Made by a program: the position numbers and the translations under genes. From Corticium candelabrum (lineage: Eukaryota > Porifera > Homoscleromorpha > Homosclerophorida > Plakinidae): DNA of 64,000 nucleotides. This document shows, in pieces, positions 1 through 11,800 of this stretch. How positions within the stretch are numbered: position 1 is the first letter of the stretch; each line of letters opens with the position of its first letter. The stretch lies in the NCBI RefSeq assembly GCF_963422355.1, contig NC_085092.1:7711466-7775465 (forward strand), written 5' to 3'. The notes beneath the pieces are model-generated. The model did not search any database. It saw only the letters and a list, made by a program, of their open reading frames with translations, and was not told the origin of the DNA.

Positions 1-135
1 TCGTCTGTCTGCCTGCCTGCCTGTCTGTCTGTCTGTCTGTCTGTCAATATATATTCAAACATTGAACTATTATACACCATCTAAGCAAAGCAACTAAATA
101 CTACCCAAGCCAATAGAGCTTGGTTCTACCTACAA

Positions 136-136
136 C

Positions 137-184
<48 letters not shown>

Positions 185-215
185 AGTTTGTCTGTCTGTC
201 TGTCTGTCCAATACA

Positions 216-266
<51 letters not shown>

Positions 267-286
267 TTCTGTCTGTCTGTTTGTCC
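136..286. repeat. (CTGT)n tetranucleotide microsatellite
   Basis: About 150 bp of CTGT/GTCT repeats with a few interruptions; a related shorter run occupies 1-44. The Cys-Leu-Ser-Val reading frame through it is only a consequence of the repeat. Confidence 0.95.
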
Positions 287-1807
287 ATTATTACAATTGC
301 TTATACTGTTTTGGTGTGTGATATTGTACTTTACAGTTTAGTTAAATCAAAATAGCAAATCTGTCTGCCTATTTGTCTGTCCAGCAGAAACTTCATCTCA
401 TTGCTGTTTGTGTCATTGTCTTTGTTTGTATATGCCATTAAATATTCGTATCATATGACACAGGTTCACTGGCTGTAGTATTTATCAAAATCGTTTCGTC
501 TCTGCTCGTCTTGACTCTAGTCGGGTTCAATCAACTGGCAAATGGAATCTCCTACCTCGCCGTTTTTGTCCTCATCGTAATTCTGACATGCCAAATGAAG
601 TAAACTCATTACAACCTAACCTGCTTGTATCTTACTGAAATAGTTGTCTGGCACCTTCTCATCGTTTGCTCTAACTAAAAGCAGCAAAACCAAGGCTGCA
701 TGCCTGCATGGTTTGTGACCCTCTCTGTTTTTACTACTAAACATTATCTTTTCTATAGATTGTTTAACAAAATTGTTCATCTGTTTCAATCGCCAGAGAT
801 AATGTTCGTCAACTGTGTTGTCTTTACGATTGCATCTTCTGTTGGAGGTGTGTCACGTGTGTTACAAGACATGAGTGTTGATCACTCGACATGTTGATAT
901 TCTAGGAATATGTGTGTATCAAGAGCTCAACCAGTTTAGTTTTATTCAAGTACTCGTGTACATGTTTGGGTAAGCAGGAGCTACACTGTAACAGATCATA
1001 TTCCTAGCTTGATGATGTGGCAATTAAAAAAGCAATGAGTCATAAATATCTATGAGTTCTGATGTGTGCAGGTTTGCATTGAGTTTGTGTGGCGTGTATT
1101 GCACTAGCATTGATGGCAGACATGCGAGACGTGAACTTGTCTCGTCCATCAAACTTCAACATTCAGGTATTAATCGATTACTGTCACACACAGTTAATTA
1201 AGTTATCGCATAGTGTTTTAAATAGAAATTGAAATTATTGAAATTATTTTGTATAAACATCTAACATTGTATTTTGAATACATTAATTGAATTTTAGAGG
1301 TTCCTAACGCGCGCAGGCTAGATCGAGCCTATAGAGTGGAGGGTGTAGAAATAATCTTTCGTGTTATGAGCATGCGTGTCAATCAATACGTTTGTAAACT
1401 ATTGTAATGTTTGGTTTACCAGCTTTGTTGGCACTAATGGAAAAACCTACGGAAGTGACACCTCAGCCGCCTGATGACACACAGCATCTGTATCTCAACG
1501 AGTTTTTAACTTAAACTATGCCAATGGCGACTATACATACAATAAGATTAATTTAATTAGTCAATTAGCTTAGCTAATTAGCTAATAATAATTAGCTAAA
1601 GTTAGAATGCCGTGATTTGCAATTTTAGTTAGATGTGTACAGTATACAATGCATATGTACAGGTATAGCCGTTGAAGCAGATAGTAATAATTGCATTTGC
1701 TTTGGCTTTGTACATGGTAGCTATAGTGTCAGACCACTAAAATAAAATTTGTGCAAAATATTAATTAAGGTGTACAATTCTATCTAGTATTTAAAAAGAA
1801 GAGCTGT
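287..1807. other. Spacer with no gene recognised
   Basis: No open frame with a recognisable domain and no RNA gene seen. A short Arg/Ser-rich plus-strand open stretch around 480-640 might be a worn retroelement tail, but I cannot support it. AT-rich palindromic text with repeated TTAATTAG and AGCTAATTAGC words lies near 1545-1600. Confidence 0.5.
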
Positions 1808-1813
1808 TTGTGT

Positions 1814-1876
<63 letters not shown>

Positions 1877-1883
1877 TGTGTGT

Positions 1884-1914
<31 letters not shown>

Positions 1915-1950
1915 CGTGCGTGTGTGTGTGTGTGTGTGTTTTTGTTTGTT

Positions 1951-2012
<62 letters not shown>
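1808..2012. repeat. (TG)n microsatellite
   Basis: About 200 bp of TG repeats with CTG, CGTG and TTTG interruptions. Cys-Val and Thr-His frames on both strands are repeat artefacts. Confidence 0.97.
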
Positions 2013-2159
2013 CGTATGTATGTAGGAAAGGATCTCCTAGACGGCGAGTCTGACCACCGAATTTGGCTCGCGCACGCCGAATCCATAAAGGTCCTGTTGT
2101 CATTTTCCGTACTTCTCCCGCGACGACGCGATTTCCAACCGACCGAACCCGCCTCGAAC

Positions 2160-3948
2160 ACGTCTCCGCTCGCCCGCGAATATTTCCGTTACGGCGTATC
2201 AGATCTCCACCGAATTTAACCGTGCCAATATTAATTAATAGCATGACTGCATTTCTAGAGAATACATGGAAGTAGAAACCACCAACAGCATTGACTTCAT
2301 GACACAGTGATGGTGTAGAATTGGGTTGTTTTGCTCTGAATGTTTCCCAAAGCTTTTGACCCGTTTAGACTGACTTCAATAACATTACCAGCTACGTTTA
2401 CAGTTACCTCCCCAGATAACGAAATGTTTCAATGTATTATGTATTACCTATAATCAATCATACACGGACTGTTGATGCAGTACAGGAAATTACCACACTT
2501 GCTAGCTGACAAGGACGGCACCGTCAAAATGATGTTAGTAACACATTGCTGCGGCTCTCCTAGAGTTGAAGTTAGCTGGAACGGACTTTAGTGAGTCTTG
2601 CTCACCATGAATTGCGTCAGAAGAAAGACAGTGAACAATGGCCATCACGTGAAGACTGCCTGCTCGAGAATCATTGTGCGGTTTATCTACAACCTAGAAG
2701 CTTTGGTTTTGCGTCTGAATTGTTGGAGAACTGCAAACACTAGACGGGGCAAATACGTGTAAATTTGATACACCAACATATGACGGTTATACAACACGGT
2801 AGGCGTTTTGAATTGTGGTGAATCTTAGTTATCTTTCTCGCACACAATATTGCATGCAGTATACAGACAGACTGACTGTTGTAACAACAGTCAAGATGTC
2901 AAACACTTATAGATGGTGTGCTTGATCGAGATCCGGCGGAAAACATCTACAAGTCGAGAAAAATAGAGACGCGGATGCAAGTTGACAGACCAACATGTAC
3001 AGAGCACCGCGACACACAACACAGTCTGTACTAGAATTGTGGTGAACTCGATGAAAGTCATTTTCTCAACGCATATCTAGAGACACTCGACAGAACAAAC
3101 AGTTTGTGTGGAAGATGATGCAGTACTGCATGGTGTATATTCTTTGTCAAGTGCCAGCAGAGTCAACGTTGGGACACTAAGAATAATGAGAGTGGCCACA
3201 AGTAGATGGCAGTGGCATTCACATCTGTGGCAAGATGCATGTATTTTTCATGTGCAAATTGATTGGTAAAATAATGAATTGAATATACTCAGCAAACATA
3301 GGTAAGAAGCGGCGTAGCCAAAGCAAAAGTTTTGGGAGGGGTTTATTATTAATATTAATTTGTTCAAAATTAGCTGTATATATGTACATACGTATAGATT
3401 TACAGACTACCAACGTATCATTTCGGTACTGTATAATTATGTACATAAAATCACTCTATTAGACTATAAAAAAATAAAAATAGATGAGCAAACACTCCCA
3501 TAACTTTTGGGGGTACCGAACTTCCAATAACTTCCCCCCCCCCCCCCGTAGATACGCCACTGAGGTAAATTTCCATACTCAAAGTATTTTCTCTCAAGCA
3601 CAAAGGCACTGCATGTTACTTGGAAATAAATTTGGTTCTAGCAGGAAACGTATTTCGAGAGCTAATCACAGCAACAGTTATGAGTATACCCATTGTTCCT
3701 TGTTCTCAACCACAGCAAGCAAATTCCACCCACGGCCAGGCCAAGATGCTGGGAGAAACTTCCATATCTGTAAACATTATAAAGCCGTTGTGTCTGTGTA
3801 CAGCGTATACCATCATATGCAATAATGTATAGTACGATATCAACAATTGTTTGATGCAGTTGAAAAAGAGACCATTGACATTCGTTGATCACGACGCTCT
3901 AATTGTAGGAGCTATTCAGAATAAAGAAAACGAAAGACTGGAAACCTC
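2160..3948. repeat. Spacer block duplicated near 22.3-26.3 kb
   Basis: 2160-2920 aligns by eye with about 22325-23019, and 2920-3948 aligns with about 25190-26240. The later copy is split by the 2.15-kb foldback element at 23026-25174, so this copy gives the empty site (TCAAAC at the junction). The block includes a C-rich run at 3533-3547. It lies downstream (3' side) of gene 1, as its partner lies downstream of gene 3. No coding sequence recognised. Confidence 0.7.
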
Positions 3949-4119
3949 ACTGGTGTGGGACTTTAGCTTCAAGACTAGACGCATGCAGCATCTCTACAAT
4001 ATACATTACCGAGTTCTTGATATATATGTATATATATTTTCTTTTATATCTATTTAAATATACTCTTATTCTATGCAAACTACCCCAAACTACCCTACCC
4101 ACCCAGTCCCTAGACATAA

Positions 4120-4506
4120 CTACATTACAGTAACAGGAAAATTCCACAAGTCATCAAAGTCTAGGTTCAGTCTACTGTATAATAGCTTGGCATTATACTG
4201 CCACAGTCTCACGGACAACTGTTCCATCAAATTTGAGTATGTCTGAGAGAAAGGTATGCCGTTCATTGATGAAGCTTTTGAGGCTATGGTCTTCAGCGTC
4301 TCTAGACTTGAGGGAGACCAGTGTCCTAAAGTTTCTACGATGAGCGGGTAGAAATGACCACCTGCTTGAGTAACCACCCTGTCATGCTTTTCGTCTTTTT
4401 CTATTTCACCAGCTTCTGCTGCGGCACCTGGTTTTATGGCTGCCTTGGAGACATACGATGGTTGCATATATGTATATATAAATTTTAAGTCATCCATCAT
4501 TGTCAT
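4120..4506 (-). pseudogene. Retroelement polyprotein C-terminal remnant, copy 1
   Basis: A 128-residue open frame whose body (motifs VVTQAGGHFYPLIVE, GHWSPSSLETL, QLSVRLWQYNAKLL) resembles the tail seen after the reverse transcriptase of many invertebrate non-LTR-type elements; this family call is from memory and moderate. The reverse transcriptase itself is absent, so this is a truncated piece. Its first residues (MTMMDDLKF) are read from host spacer: 4477-4512 is the reverse complement of the spacer word found uninverted downstream of genes 3 and 12. An almost identical copy lies at 15039-15425 (two residue changes), carried with the duplicated 3' flank of genes 1 and 2. Confidence 0.5.
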
Positions 4507-4814
4507 ATTTCAATATATATTGCAAAACTTATTGTCAGATTACCTCGTTTACACTATTTATAAAAGCACAGTAATTTGAGAGGACAAAATTCTGTAGGAA
4601 TTTAATCTCTTAAAATAATGTGAAAACACGTAGACTAGCAATCAGATCACAAGACAAGCGAGTGTTGTCTAGACACTCCTAGATTGCAAAACATCCTAGA
4701 CACGTACAGCACAGATAAAACAAGAAACTATTATAGTATAGATAGACTAAAGAGCAACAACAAACAGGTAAAACCAGTTTTTTCTTGAACGGCATTAAAT
4801 TATAATTAGTTTGT

Positions 4815-6383
4815 TCAGCGGACGTACATAAAGCCTTGCAGTTTAGAGTAGATACCAGTGTGTCCTCCATCACCACCAGTGTAGCCGTATAAGACGCGCT
4901 TGTCGGCTAATGAATAAATTTGCAAATAAGTGACTAGAATATTTAAAACTGTAAAAGCTTACAGTGACGAGAAGATGACCATTGAGACCCGCACTCGCTA
5001 TTGTCATGAGTGTCAAATACTAGCAGCAAACAAAGTAACAGTCACTTCTTGGCAGTTTAACTGTATACATTACAGTAGCAGACAGTTATTATCTCTAACA
5101 GTACTACAAAGCCTTACCTTTGTGATTACTGCTAGCTATTTTATATCCAACTGTTATTCCTTTGCAGTTTGACTCCCATTTGTAAGGATAACTGTGAGAT
5201 GTAATTATTCGTGCGCAGCTGCAACAACAAATGGTGTGTTAGTATTACAAAGCACCAACTACATGCTTGTAAGCTTGTTAACTTAGTTACCTCGTTCCTC
5301 CGCAATTAGATTGAAAACCTGCTGAACCATGTGGAAGCTGTAACGTACGAACAATTAATTACGTAAAAAATTGGATTAACAATTGCAATGTTGCAATATA
5401 AACTATTTTATACTTGAAAAAACGTTGCGTATTTGTTAGGACCAACGTCAACTCTAAACGTTCCTAAACAATAAGCACAACTGATAAATACTATTATTTT
5501 ATATCTTAATTAATAAACAAAACAAACCTTCATCATCAGCGAGAGCTCTTATAATCCTGTCATCTAATTTCCTGGCAGGTATCACTCCATTTGTACGATG
5601 AACCACACAAACATCTCCTCCTCTGCATCTTGTACCCACAGAACCGCCTTGAAGATGTAGATGACTTTGAGAATTAATACCAACGACAAGAGTCCAACCA
5701 CCACCTATTGTAAAATAATGTTTATTTATAATTAACTTTATAGACTTATACCTCAAATTTTACCGTAATTGGTCATGTCACAGTAAACATAAAATACGTC
5801 ACTTCCTGTTGGAATTGGCTTCACCCAGTAATAACCACTCGGAATTTTCTTTCTTCGCCTCATCAGATCAGCACAACTTCTAGCTGGATAAGATTTAGTT
5901 CCATCTGTTTACAACAAACCAGATTATAAACAACTGCCATTGTTTCGTGTAAAGTTACTCTAGCTAATACATGCAACAGACTATGCACACCTCTGTTTAG
6001 TGAATGCGCATAAACATTGATGAAATCTTACATGTCACTGCGCTTGCACAAACAGGACTGTCGTTGTCTCCTGCAAGAAGGCATCGCAGTAAACGAGTTT
6101 GGTCGTCCAAAGAAGCTTGCAGTTTGCTGATTGCAGTGCTGGTGCAGCTAGTCTCATCAGATTGGCTCATAGCCACAGCTGATGTAACTGCAATGACGTA
6201 ACCGTATTACAGCTATACACATGCTCGATCGCATGTACAAAGCTACTAGACTGTATTATTGCATGCACAATGCTTGACAAGTCTAGGGCTAGCAAGAGAT
6301 TGAGGGTGCATTGTATATATACACAATGTCTTACCCAGTAATGTGCTTGCCAGACAGGCGACGCATATGTTCCAAAGAGCCAT
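4815..6383 (-). CDS. Array gene 1: secreted fibrinogen-like protein, 298 aa
   Basis: Nine exons rebuilt from GT-AG sites and phase: 6335-6383, 6032-6187, 5764-5904, 5528-5704, 5414-5463, 5291-5337, 5118-5218, 4963-5019, 4815-4933 (897 nt with TGA). Residues 1-20 form a signal peptide (MALWNICVACLAS). Residues about 30-68 are a short amphipathic segment with Cys (SKLQASLDDQTRLLRCLL). Residues 68-130 carry ARSCADLM, SGYYWVKP, VYCDMTNYGGGWTLV, matching the N-terminal part of fibrinogen-related domains. The rest (RCRGGDVCVVHRTNG, TFRVDVGPN, NCGG, ARIITSHSYPYKWESNC, NSECGS, RVLYGYTG, GFMYVR) is conserved across the array but lacks the usual fibrinogen C-terminal motifs. A secreted lectin- or matrix-like role is inference. 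The last intron is only 29 nt. Exons 5-9 resemble genes 2 and 12 while exons 1-4 match gene 5, so this copy is chimeric. Confidence 0.78.
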
Positions 6384-6467
6384 TCCGGATTGCAGAATTA
6401 CGAGACAGTATACACTGTTTATTATCACACAGTCACGCAGAACAAATACTGCAACTGCTGCGAGTGT

Positions 6468-6487
6468 GTTGCTTATATGTATTTGCA
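6468..6487 (-). promoter_or_regulatory. TATA-type core promoter of gene 1
   Basis: On the minus strand this reads GCAAATACATATAAGCAAC, about 85-100 nt upstream of the ATG. A closely similar element sits at the same distance upstream of genes 3, 4, 5, 6, 8, 9, 10 and 12, which is the basis for the call; no start-site data. Confidence 0.5.
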
Positions 6488-7093
6488 ATCCATCTACATT
6501 GGTTATGCGTGGTCCGCGTAATAGACATGAAAGCTTCCGCAATCATGGTTGACTAGACAGGATTCATGCATGATTGACTAGCTATAGACAAGAGTGGTAT
6601 ACGCCTAAAATTAAGCATGACCTCTAAACCGTACCGTAACCGGTAAACTACACTAAACCGTATACATTATGTATAAAGTCTTGCGTCTAATCTTGGTCAT
6701 TCAACTGTTTCCTACTCTATGGTATATAATATGTTACTCTGTATAGCAGCTATCTGCATGCATGACCCAGCTAGCTGCTACGCTAGCATCACAATCATAA
6801 CTTCTGGATAGAAGCACTGAAGTGCTCAACCTTTGGATGATAGCCTCTCTAGGTTGCAAGGATGCATACCGTATATGGTGAGTTATGTGATAAAAGGTCA
6901 CATAAACGTCACCAGACACATGCCAAGACAAATACCGGCACAGTTCAGTGGCGCATGAAGATGTTCACGAGCGTGTCATCATGAGTACGAAAAACCATTT
7001 GCCAGACCGTAACTACACAGATTTGCAAAAGTTACTGCACAGAAAATTTCAATTCCTCCACTGAGCGAGCCCCTCAATCCCCCGCTTCATACA
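6488..7093. repeat. Upstream spacer shared by genes 1, 5 and 11
   Basis: Nearly identical to about 37401-38009 (gene 5) and more loosely to 55858-56540 (gene 11). Short open frames on both strands are not conserved in register between copies, so I call none of them genes. Confidence 0.6.
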
Positions 7094-7612
7094 CCAGACG
7101 CAGTGTTGATTGCAGCTCCGAATGCTCCGCCATCACCACTATCTAGGCACTACGTCTGGTTTAGTACCGCCCTTGCAGTCACCGCTAATCATGTCTATAA
7201 TTTGTGTCAGTTACAAGTGTACTTTGTAGATTACAGGGAACGACTGTAGCGAGGGAACTTGCAGACAGCAGTCCAATGCATTGCAGTAGAGGCTTATGAC
7301 GCATTGCAGCTTCAACTGGAAACCTGTGTACGCGTGCAAAGGCGTATGATGCACTGCAAGTGCCATTTCTGATCTGCCATTTCACCGCTACGCTCCCTAG
7401 CGTAGCTGCAATCTCTTACCAACGTTTGACAGCGGTCTAAAATCGCAATGTCGACAAGTACAGAGACTAGAACAACGCCAAAGCCCAATCGAAGGCTCAG
7501 TTCCTAGCTAATAACATTAGTATGACACGCGCTGAAGAATTTGATTACATATTACTCCCGTCCAGAAAGGCGGTACCGAACCAGACGCGGCGCATCCGGG
7601 GCTGCAATCCAT
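7094..7612. mobile_element. Foldback MITE (about 555 bp family), right end truncated
   Basis: The left terminus (CCAGACGCAGTGTTGATTGC) and the sequence near 7570-7612 are inverted copies of each other. Complete relatives are at 38009-38563 and 56541-57095, with arms of about 70-80 bp. Here similarity stops abruptly at about 7612 inside the right arm, marking a rearrangement breakpoint. No coding capacity seen. Confidence 0.6.
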
Positions 7613-8549
7613 CACAGGGAATGTGACAGAAAACCCACATGTGTTTTTGTGTGTGTTTTCATGAGGATTTCTGTGGGAAACGAGGCAAACCCATGTGTGG
7701 GTTTGTGAAACAAATACCCACATGTGGGTTTTCTAACCCACAGAAACTTTACAAAAAAACCACAAAAACCCACGTAAAACCGTAAGAAACCTACCATAAC
7801 CCACCATAACCCACCTTGAGGGTTTTTGTAAAATTAAGAAAACCCATACATAAACCTGCGAAACTCACTATGGGAGACGCTTTTAATTAGAGGCCCCCGC
7901 CATTTTGATTTCTAATTGAAATCCTCGCGCCATTTTGGTTTCTGTCGAGTTTGCTATATATAGACTTTTTGATTGAATTCAATCGTCTTTATTAGATATA
8001 CTTTCGCAACAATTTACACTTTGGCACTGCAAACTACGTAGCTAGTCTAATTATATCTAAAAGTACCTAGCAACTACTATGTTATCGCTAGAGAGCAGTC
8101 TTTTGTCTCCATTGACAGCGACCCACTTCCTGGCTACTAGCTCGTGTGCCAACTCTACAACGAGCCAGTTTTTGTCTTGCCCGAGTAGCGTTGCACGCCA
8201 AGAAGCTTTGCCATCGGTCTTAAATGCTTGTTAAGAAGTGCCATTGAAATGTTTGGCAGCTTCAGTACGGCTGCTACAGCAGCATTGCTGCTTCTCTGCG
8301 ATAACTCGTGATCTGCCAAAGCATACAATTAGAGGGCGTATACTGCTAATATCCCGGATAAATTTACTTTCATCTTGGTCAATCGCCGTATCAAGAGCCG
8401 TGTCGTTCGCCTCGTGATGTTGTCGACTGGAGCTGGCTGGAGCGACACCTAAGTTCTCCAGTGTGAGTCGTTTCGCTCTTTCTCCGCGACCAAACTGCCA
8501 ATGAGAGGCAGCTTCGGTGCCTACGAGAGATGCGCACGCTGCTGCAGCT
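7613..8549. other. Spacer between breakpoint and BEL element
   Basis: 7620-7840 is rich in GTGGGTTT/AAACCCAC words including a perfect 14-bp palindrome at 7716-7729. A minus-strand open stretch of about 45 codons near 8085-8225 (WRATLLGQDKNWLVVELAH) looks protein-like but is bounded by stops and was not identified; it could be a worn exon or transposon scrap. Confidence 0.4.
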
Positions 8550-8866
8550 TGTCATGACTTTTGCGCCACAAGTCAAGAACTGCTAATGTGCCAGAAGTCA
8601 AGAACTGTTGTTCTAAATTTAGCTTGCACGTGCACACTACAGATTGACAGTTTTGACAAGTACATGTGATTTGCATGCAAGTGCACATCACCTATTTAAG
8701 ACAATTCGTGTTAGTAGTTAGTAGTTGAGTCATTAGATTCCGTTCAGGTCTACCTATCTATATTGCAGTAATTTCGAGACTATTAGACACTTAGCGGTCG
8801 AGTCATCAATTCTGTTTCTCTCAGAGAATTAATAGATTCACCCTTTGTTCGTGTTATTTGCGGACA
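8550..8866 (+). repeat. 5' LTR of the BEL/Pao element
   Basis: Begins TGTCATGACTTTTGCG and ends TTATTTGCGGACA. A TATA-like CCTATTTAAG lies near 8691-8700 and probably drives transcription of the element. Differs from the 3' LTR at four positions. Confidence 0.93.
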
Positions 8867-8872
8867 AAAGAT

Positions 8873-8890
8873 TGGCGCTGCGAACAGGGT
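8873..8890 (+). promoter_or_regulatory. Primer-binding site of the BEL/Pao element
   Basis: TGGCGCTGCGAACAGGG lies six bases after the 5' LTR. Its complement ends in GCAGCGCCA, consistent with the 3' end of a serine tRNA (acceptor GCTGCGA..., CCA end). The tRNA identity is from general knowledge of animal tRNA-Ser. Confidence 0.65.
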
Positions 8891-8896
8891 TGGCAA

Positions 8897-11800
8897 ATGT
8901 CTGGACCATTACAACAGCTGATCGGGCCGACAAAGGCAAGACTTCTGCGATATTTCGATGAAGCAAATACGATCTTTGAGAGAAACGTTGAGGACGAAGA
9001 GGATATAAAAGATATCGACGTAAGAATTTCGCAATTGGTAGACCTTTCGAGTCGAATTCAGAAAGGATGTAGATTATTGGAGAGATGTAATAATGATTGG
9101 GCTAATATTATGAAGGATCTACAGGGCGATGACCGGACTGCAGAAGAACAGATATACGCTTCTGTGGTTGAAGGCGAAACTGGCTTCATTGCGGTTTTAC
9201 TTGATTGTCATGATATGGAAGCCAAGATTGAAACCCAACTTTCTCGACTCGATAGCTTGAAGAAACAACATATAGCAAAGGTGGAGCTGGAGCCGGCACC
9301 TAGACTAGGCGAGAAAGATCCAAATGTTGTGCAAGCTGAAGCAATTCAAGCGATCAGAGAAGCCATTGAAGCAATGACCCATGACCACAGACGTGAGAGA
9401 CCAAAATCTGTTACTTTACCGAAACTCCAACTACCGACATTTGATGGAGATGTTCTCCATTGGCAGGAATTCTGGGACATGTTTCAGTCATCGGTTAACA
9501 CGCAAGAGCTTCCATCTGTCACTAAGTTTACTTATTTGAAAGGAATCCTTAGAGGGCAAGCAGCAGCTGCTATTTCAGGAATAGCTGTCACGGAAGAGAA
9601 CTATGACATAGCACTTCGCACACTTCGAGACAAATACGGAAGAAAGGATGTCATTGTTGAGAGTCTGTACGCTTCATTTCAGAAGATACCGATTGCTTCA
9701 AACGAATTTGCAGATGTTCAACATACATATGATGCGATTGAGCGGATCTTGAAACAACTCGAGACACATGAAGATGTCAATCATCGGCGTCTGCTTATAC
9801 CACAAATTCTGTCAAAGTTTCACGTGGATACCGTTACAAAATTGGAGGAATCTAAAAAACCAAGTGAAATCTGGACAGTTAAATCTGTAAGAGAAGCTTT
9901 GAAGCACTATGTAAAGATTCGTGAGAATGTCCACCGACGAACGAGCAATACAAAGAAAATGAGTAATCAACAATCTCGAGTGATGGAGAGGCGATCTTCT
10001 TCAGAAGCACTCTCGGTTGCTGCTTCAATTCGACCAGTCGACACAGAGAAGCACACAACATTATTACCTTGCGTTTTCTGCAATGACAAACATTACAATG
10101 AAAATTGTGCAGAATACAAGTCATTGCCGGCAAGGAAACAACGACTCCGTGAGTTGGGACGATGTTTTATCTGTCTTCAGAAAGGACATACCTTCACGGA
10201 GTACTGTAACAGACATCTACGTAAGTGCTATTACTGTAAACAATCGGGCCATCACAACCGAGCCTTATGTCCTCGGAAGACCAATAACAGCAAGAAGCGA
10301 TTCGAATCAGTTGCCGTAACAACTGATATACAATTACCAAAGACTCAAGATGACGGGGATTCCACTTGCAGTGGTGCTTCGAATACTACTCAGAATTTAG
10401 CAATTGGTGAAAACGTTTTGCTCCAAACAGTACAGTCTCTAGTTGTAGCAAATGACCAATCTGTTATGTCACGCCTTCTTTTGGATTCTGCAAGCCACCG
10501 TACCTTTATGACGAAAAGGTTAGCGAAGAAATTACATCTTCCCGTGGAACGAAAGGAATCACTTTCTGTATCAACCTTTGCAGCAAATCACTCAAAGGAA
10601 CTCGACACATACGTTGTCAAATTTGATGTCATTCTGAAAGATGGTTCATCAGTTAAGCTGGAAGCAAACGTGCTCAAACAGCTTACAAGACCAATTCATC
10701 GGAGACCACTGCAGTCTTCTGATATTCAATTTCTCAAGGCTCTTTCCCCCGAATGTCTAGCTGACTCAATTCCTGAAACTTCTGAAACTGCTAATATTGA
10801 CATATTGATAGGAGCTGACTATTTCTGGCAATTCATCAATGGCCACAAAATTGTTCTACCCTCGGGAATGTTTTTGATTCCATCAAAATTTGGATATTTA
10901 CGCACAGGCAAGTATCCCGAGATAGCTGATGACCACAATAAACGTATCCATACCTGTTATGTGATGACTCAAATGAGTCGGGCGATCTCTGAATTAAACT
11001 TCCACTCTGTTCCCGACACAGTGACAATACAACACAACAGTCTAGAAGACTTTTGGAGTCTTGAAGCTATTGGAATCAAAGACACTCCATACACAAATGA
11101 TGATGATGTTGCTCTTGAACGCTTTAATACAACCATTTTGTTTCAAAATGGACGATATCAAATAACGTGGCCATGGAAATCAGGACACAAATGCTACCTT
11201 CCTGATAACATCTCTCTAGCCTTTGGAAGAATGAAATCATTGTCCAAACGACTACAAAATGATAGATCACTTCTCAATCGCTATGACCAAGTTATAAAAG
11301 ATCAATTGAACCAAGGAATAATTGAAAGAGTAACCGAGACCGAATCAAGTTCTGTAAAACACTATTTGCCGCATCATCCAGTCTTAACCCCAACGAAGGA
11401 AACAACCAAACTACGAATTGTTTATGATGGATCTTCAAAACCAAGAAAGGAACTCAAGAGTCTCAACGAGTGTTTACACAGAGGACCCATTCTTCTACCG
11501 AATCTATGTGGTCTTCTGCTAAGATTTCGAACTCACAAGATACCTGTTCTAGCTGACATTGAAAAGGCTTTTCTTCAAATTGAAATACAGCCAAAGGAAA
11601 GAGACGTTACAAGGTTTCTGTGGTTTAAAGACGTCATGAAACCTGACGAGATAGAAGGAAACCTTGCAACATACCGGTTCTGCAGAGTACCATTTGGGTT
11701 GATTTGCAGTCCCTTTCTGTTAGAGGGAACTCTGAAATTTCATCTTCAAAGGGAAGGAAGTTTAATAGCCAAATCTATTGCTGAGAACATATATGTTGAC

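Noticed and set aside
1780-2244. Open frames with Thr-His and Cys-Val repeats at 1.8, 28.1-28.4, 45.2-45.6, 47.9, 49.7 and 63.8 kb
   Set aside because: They are dinucleotide microsatellites read in frame; there is no start context, homology or non-repeat conserved part.
4930-5172. Plus-strand frames of 60-80 residues overlapping exons 7-9 of several array genes (for example 15849-16091, 59841-60035)
   Set aside because: They are antisense to exons with proven phase and recur only because the genes are duplicated.
7780-7830. Telomere-like repeats (AACCCACC words)
   Set aside because: They do not match the animal TTAGGG unit, are irregular, and lie inside a gene array.
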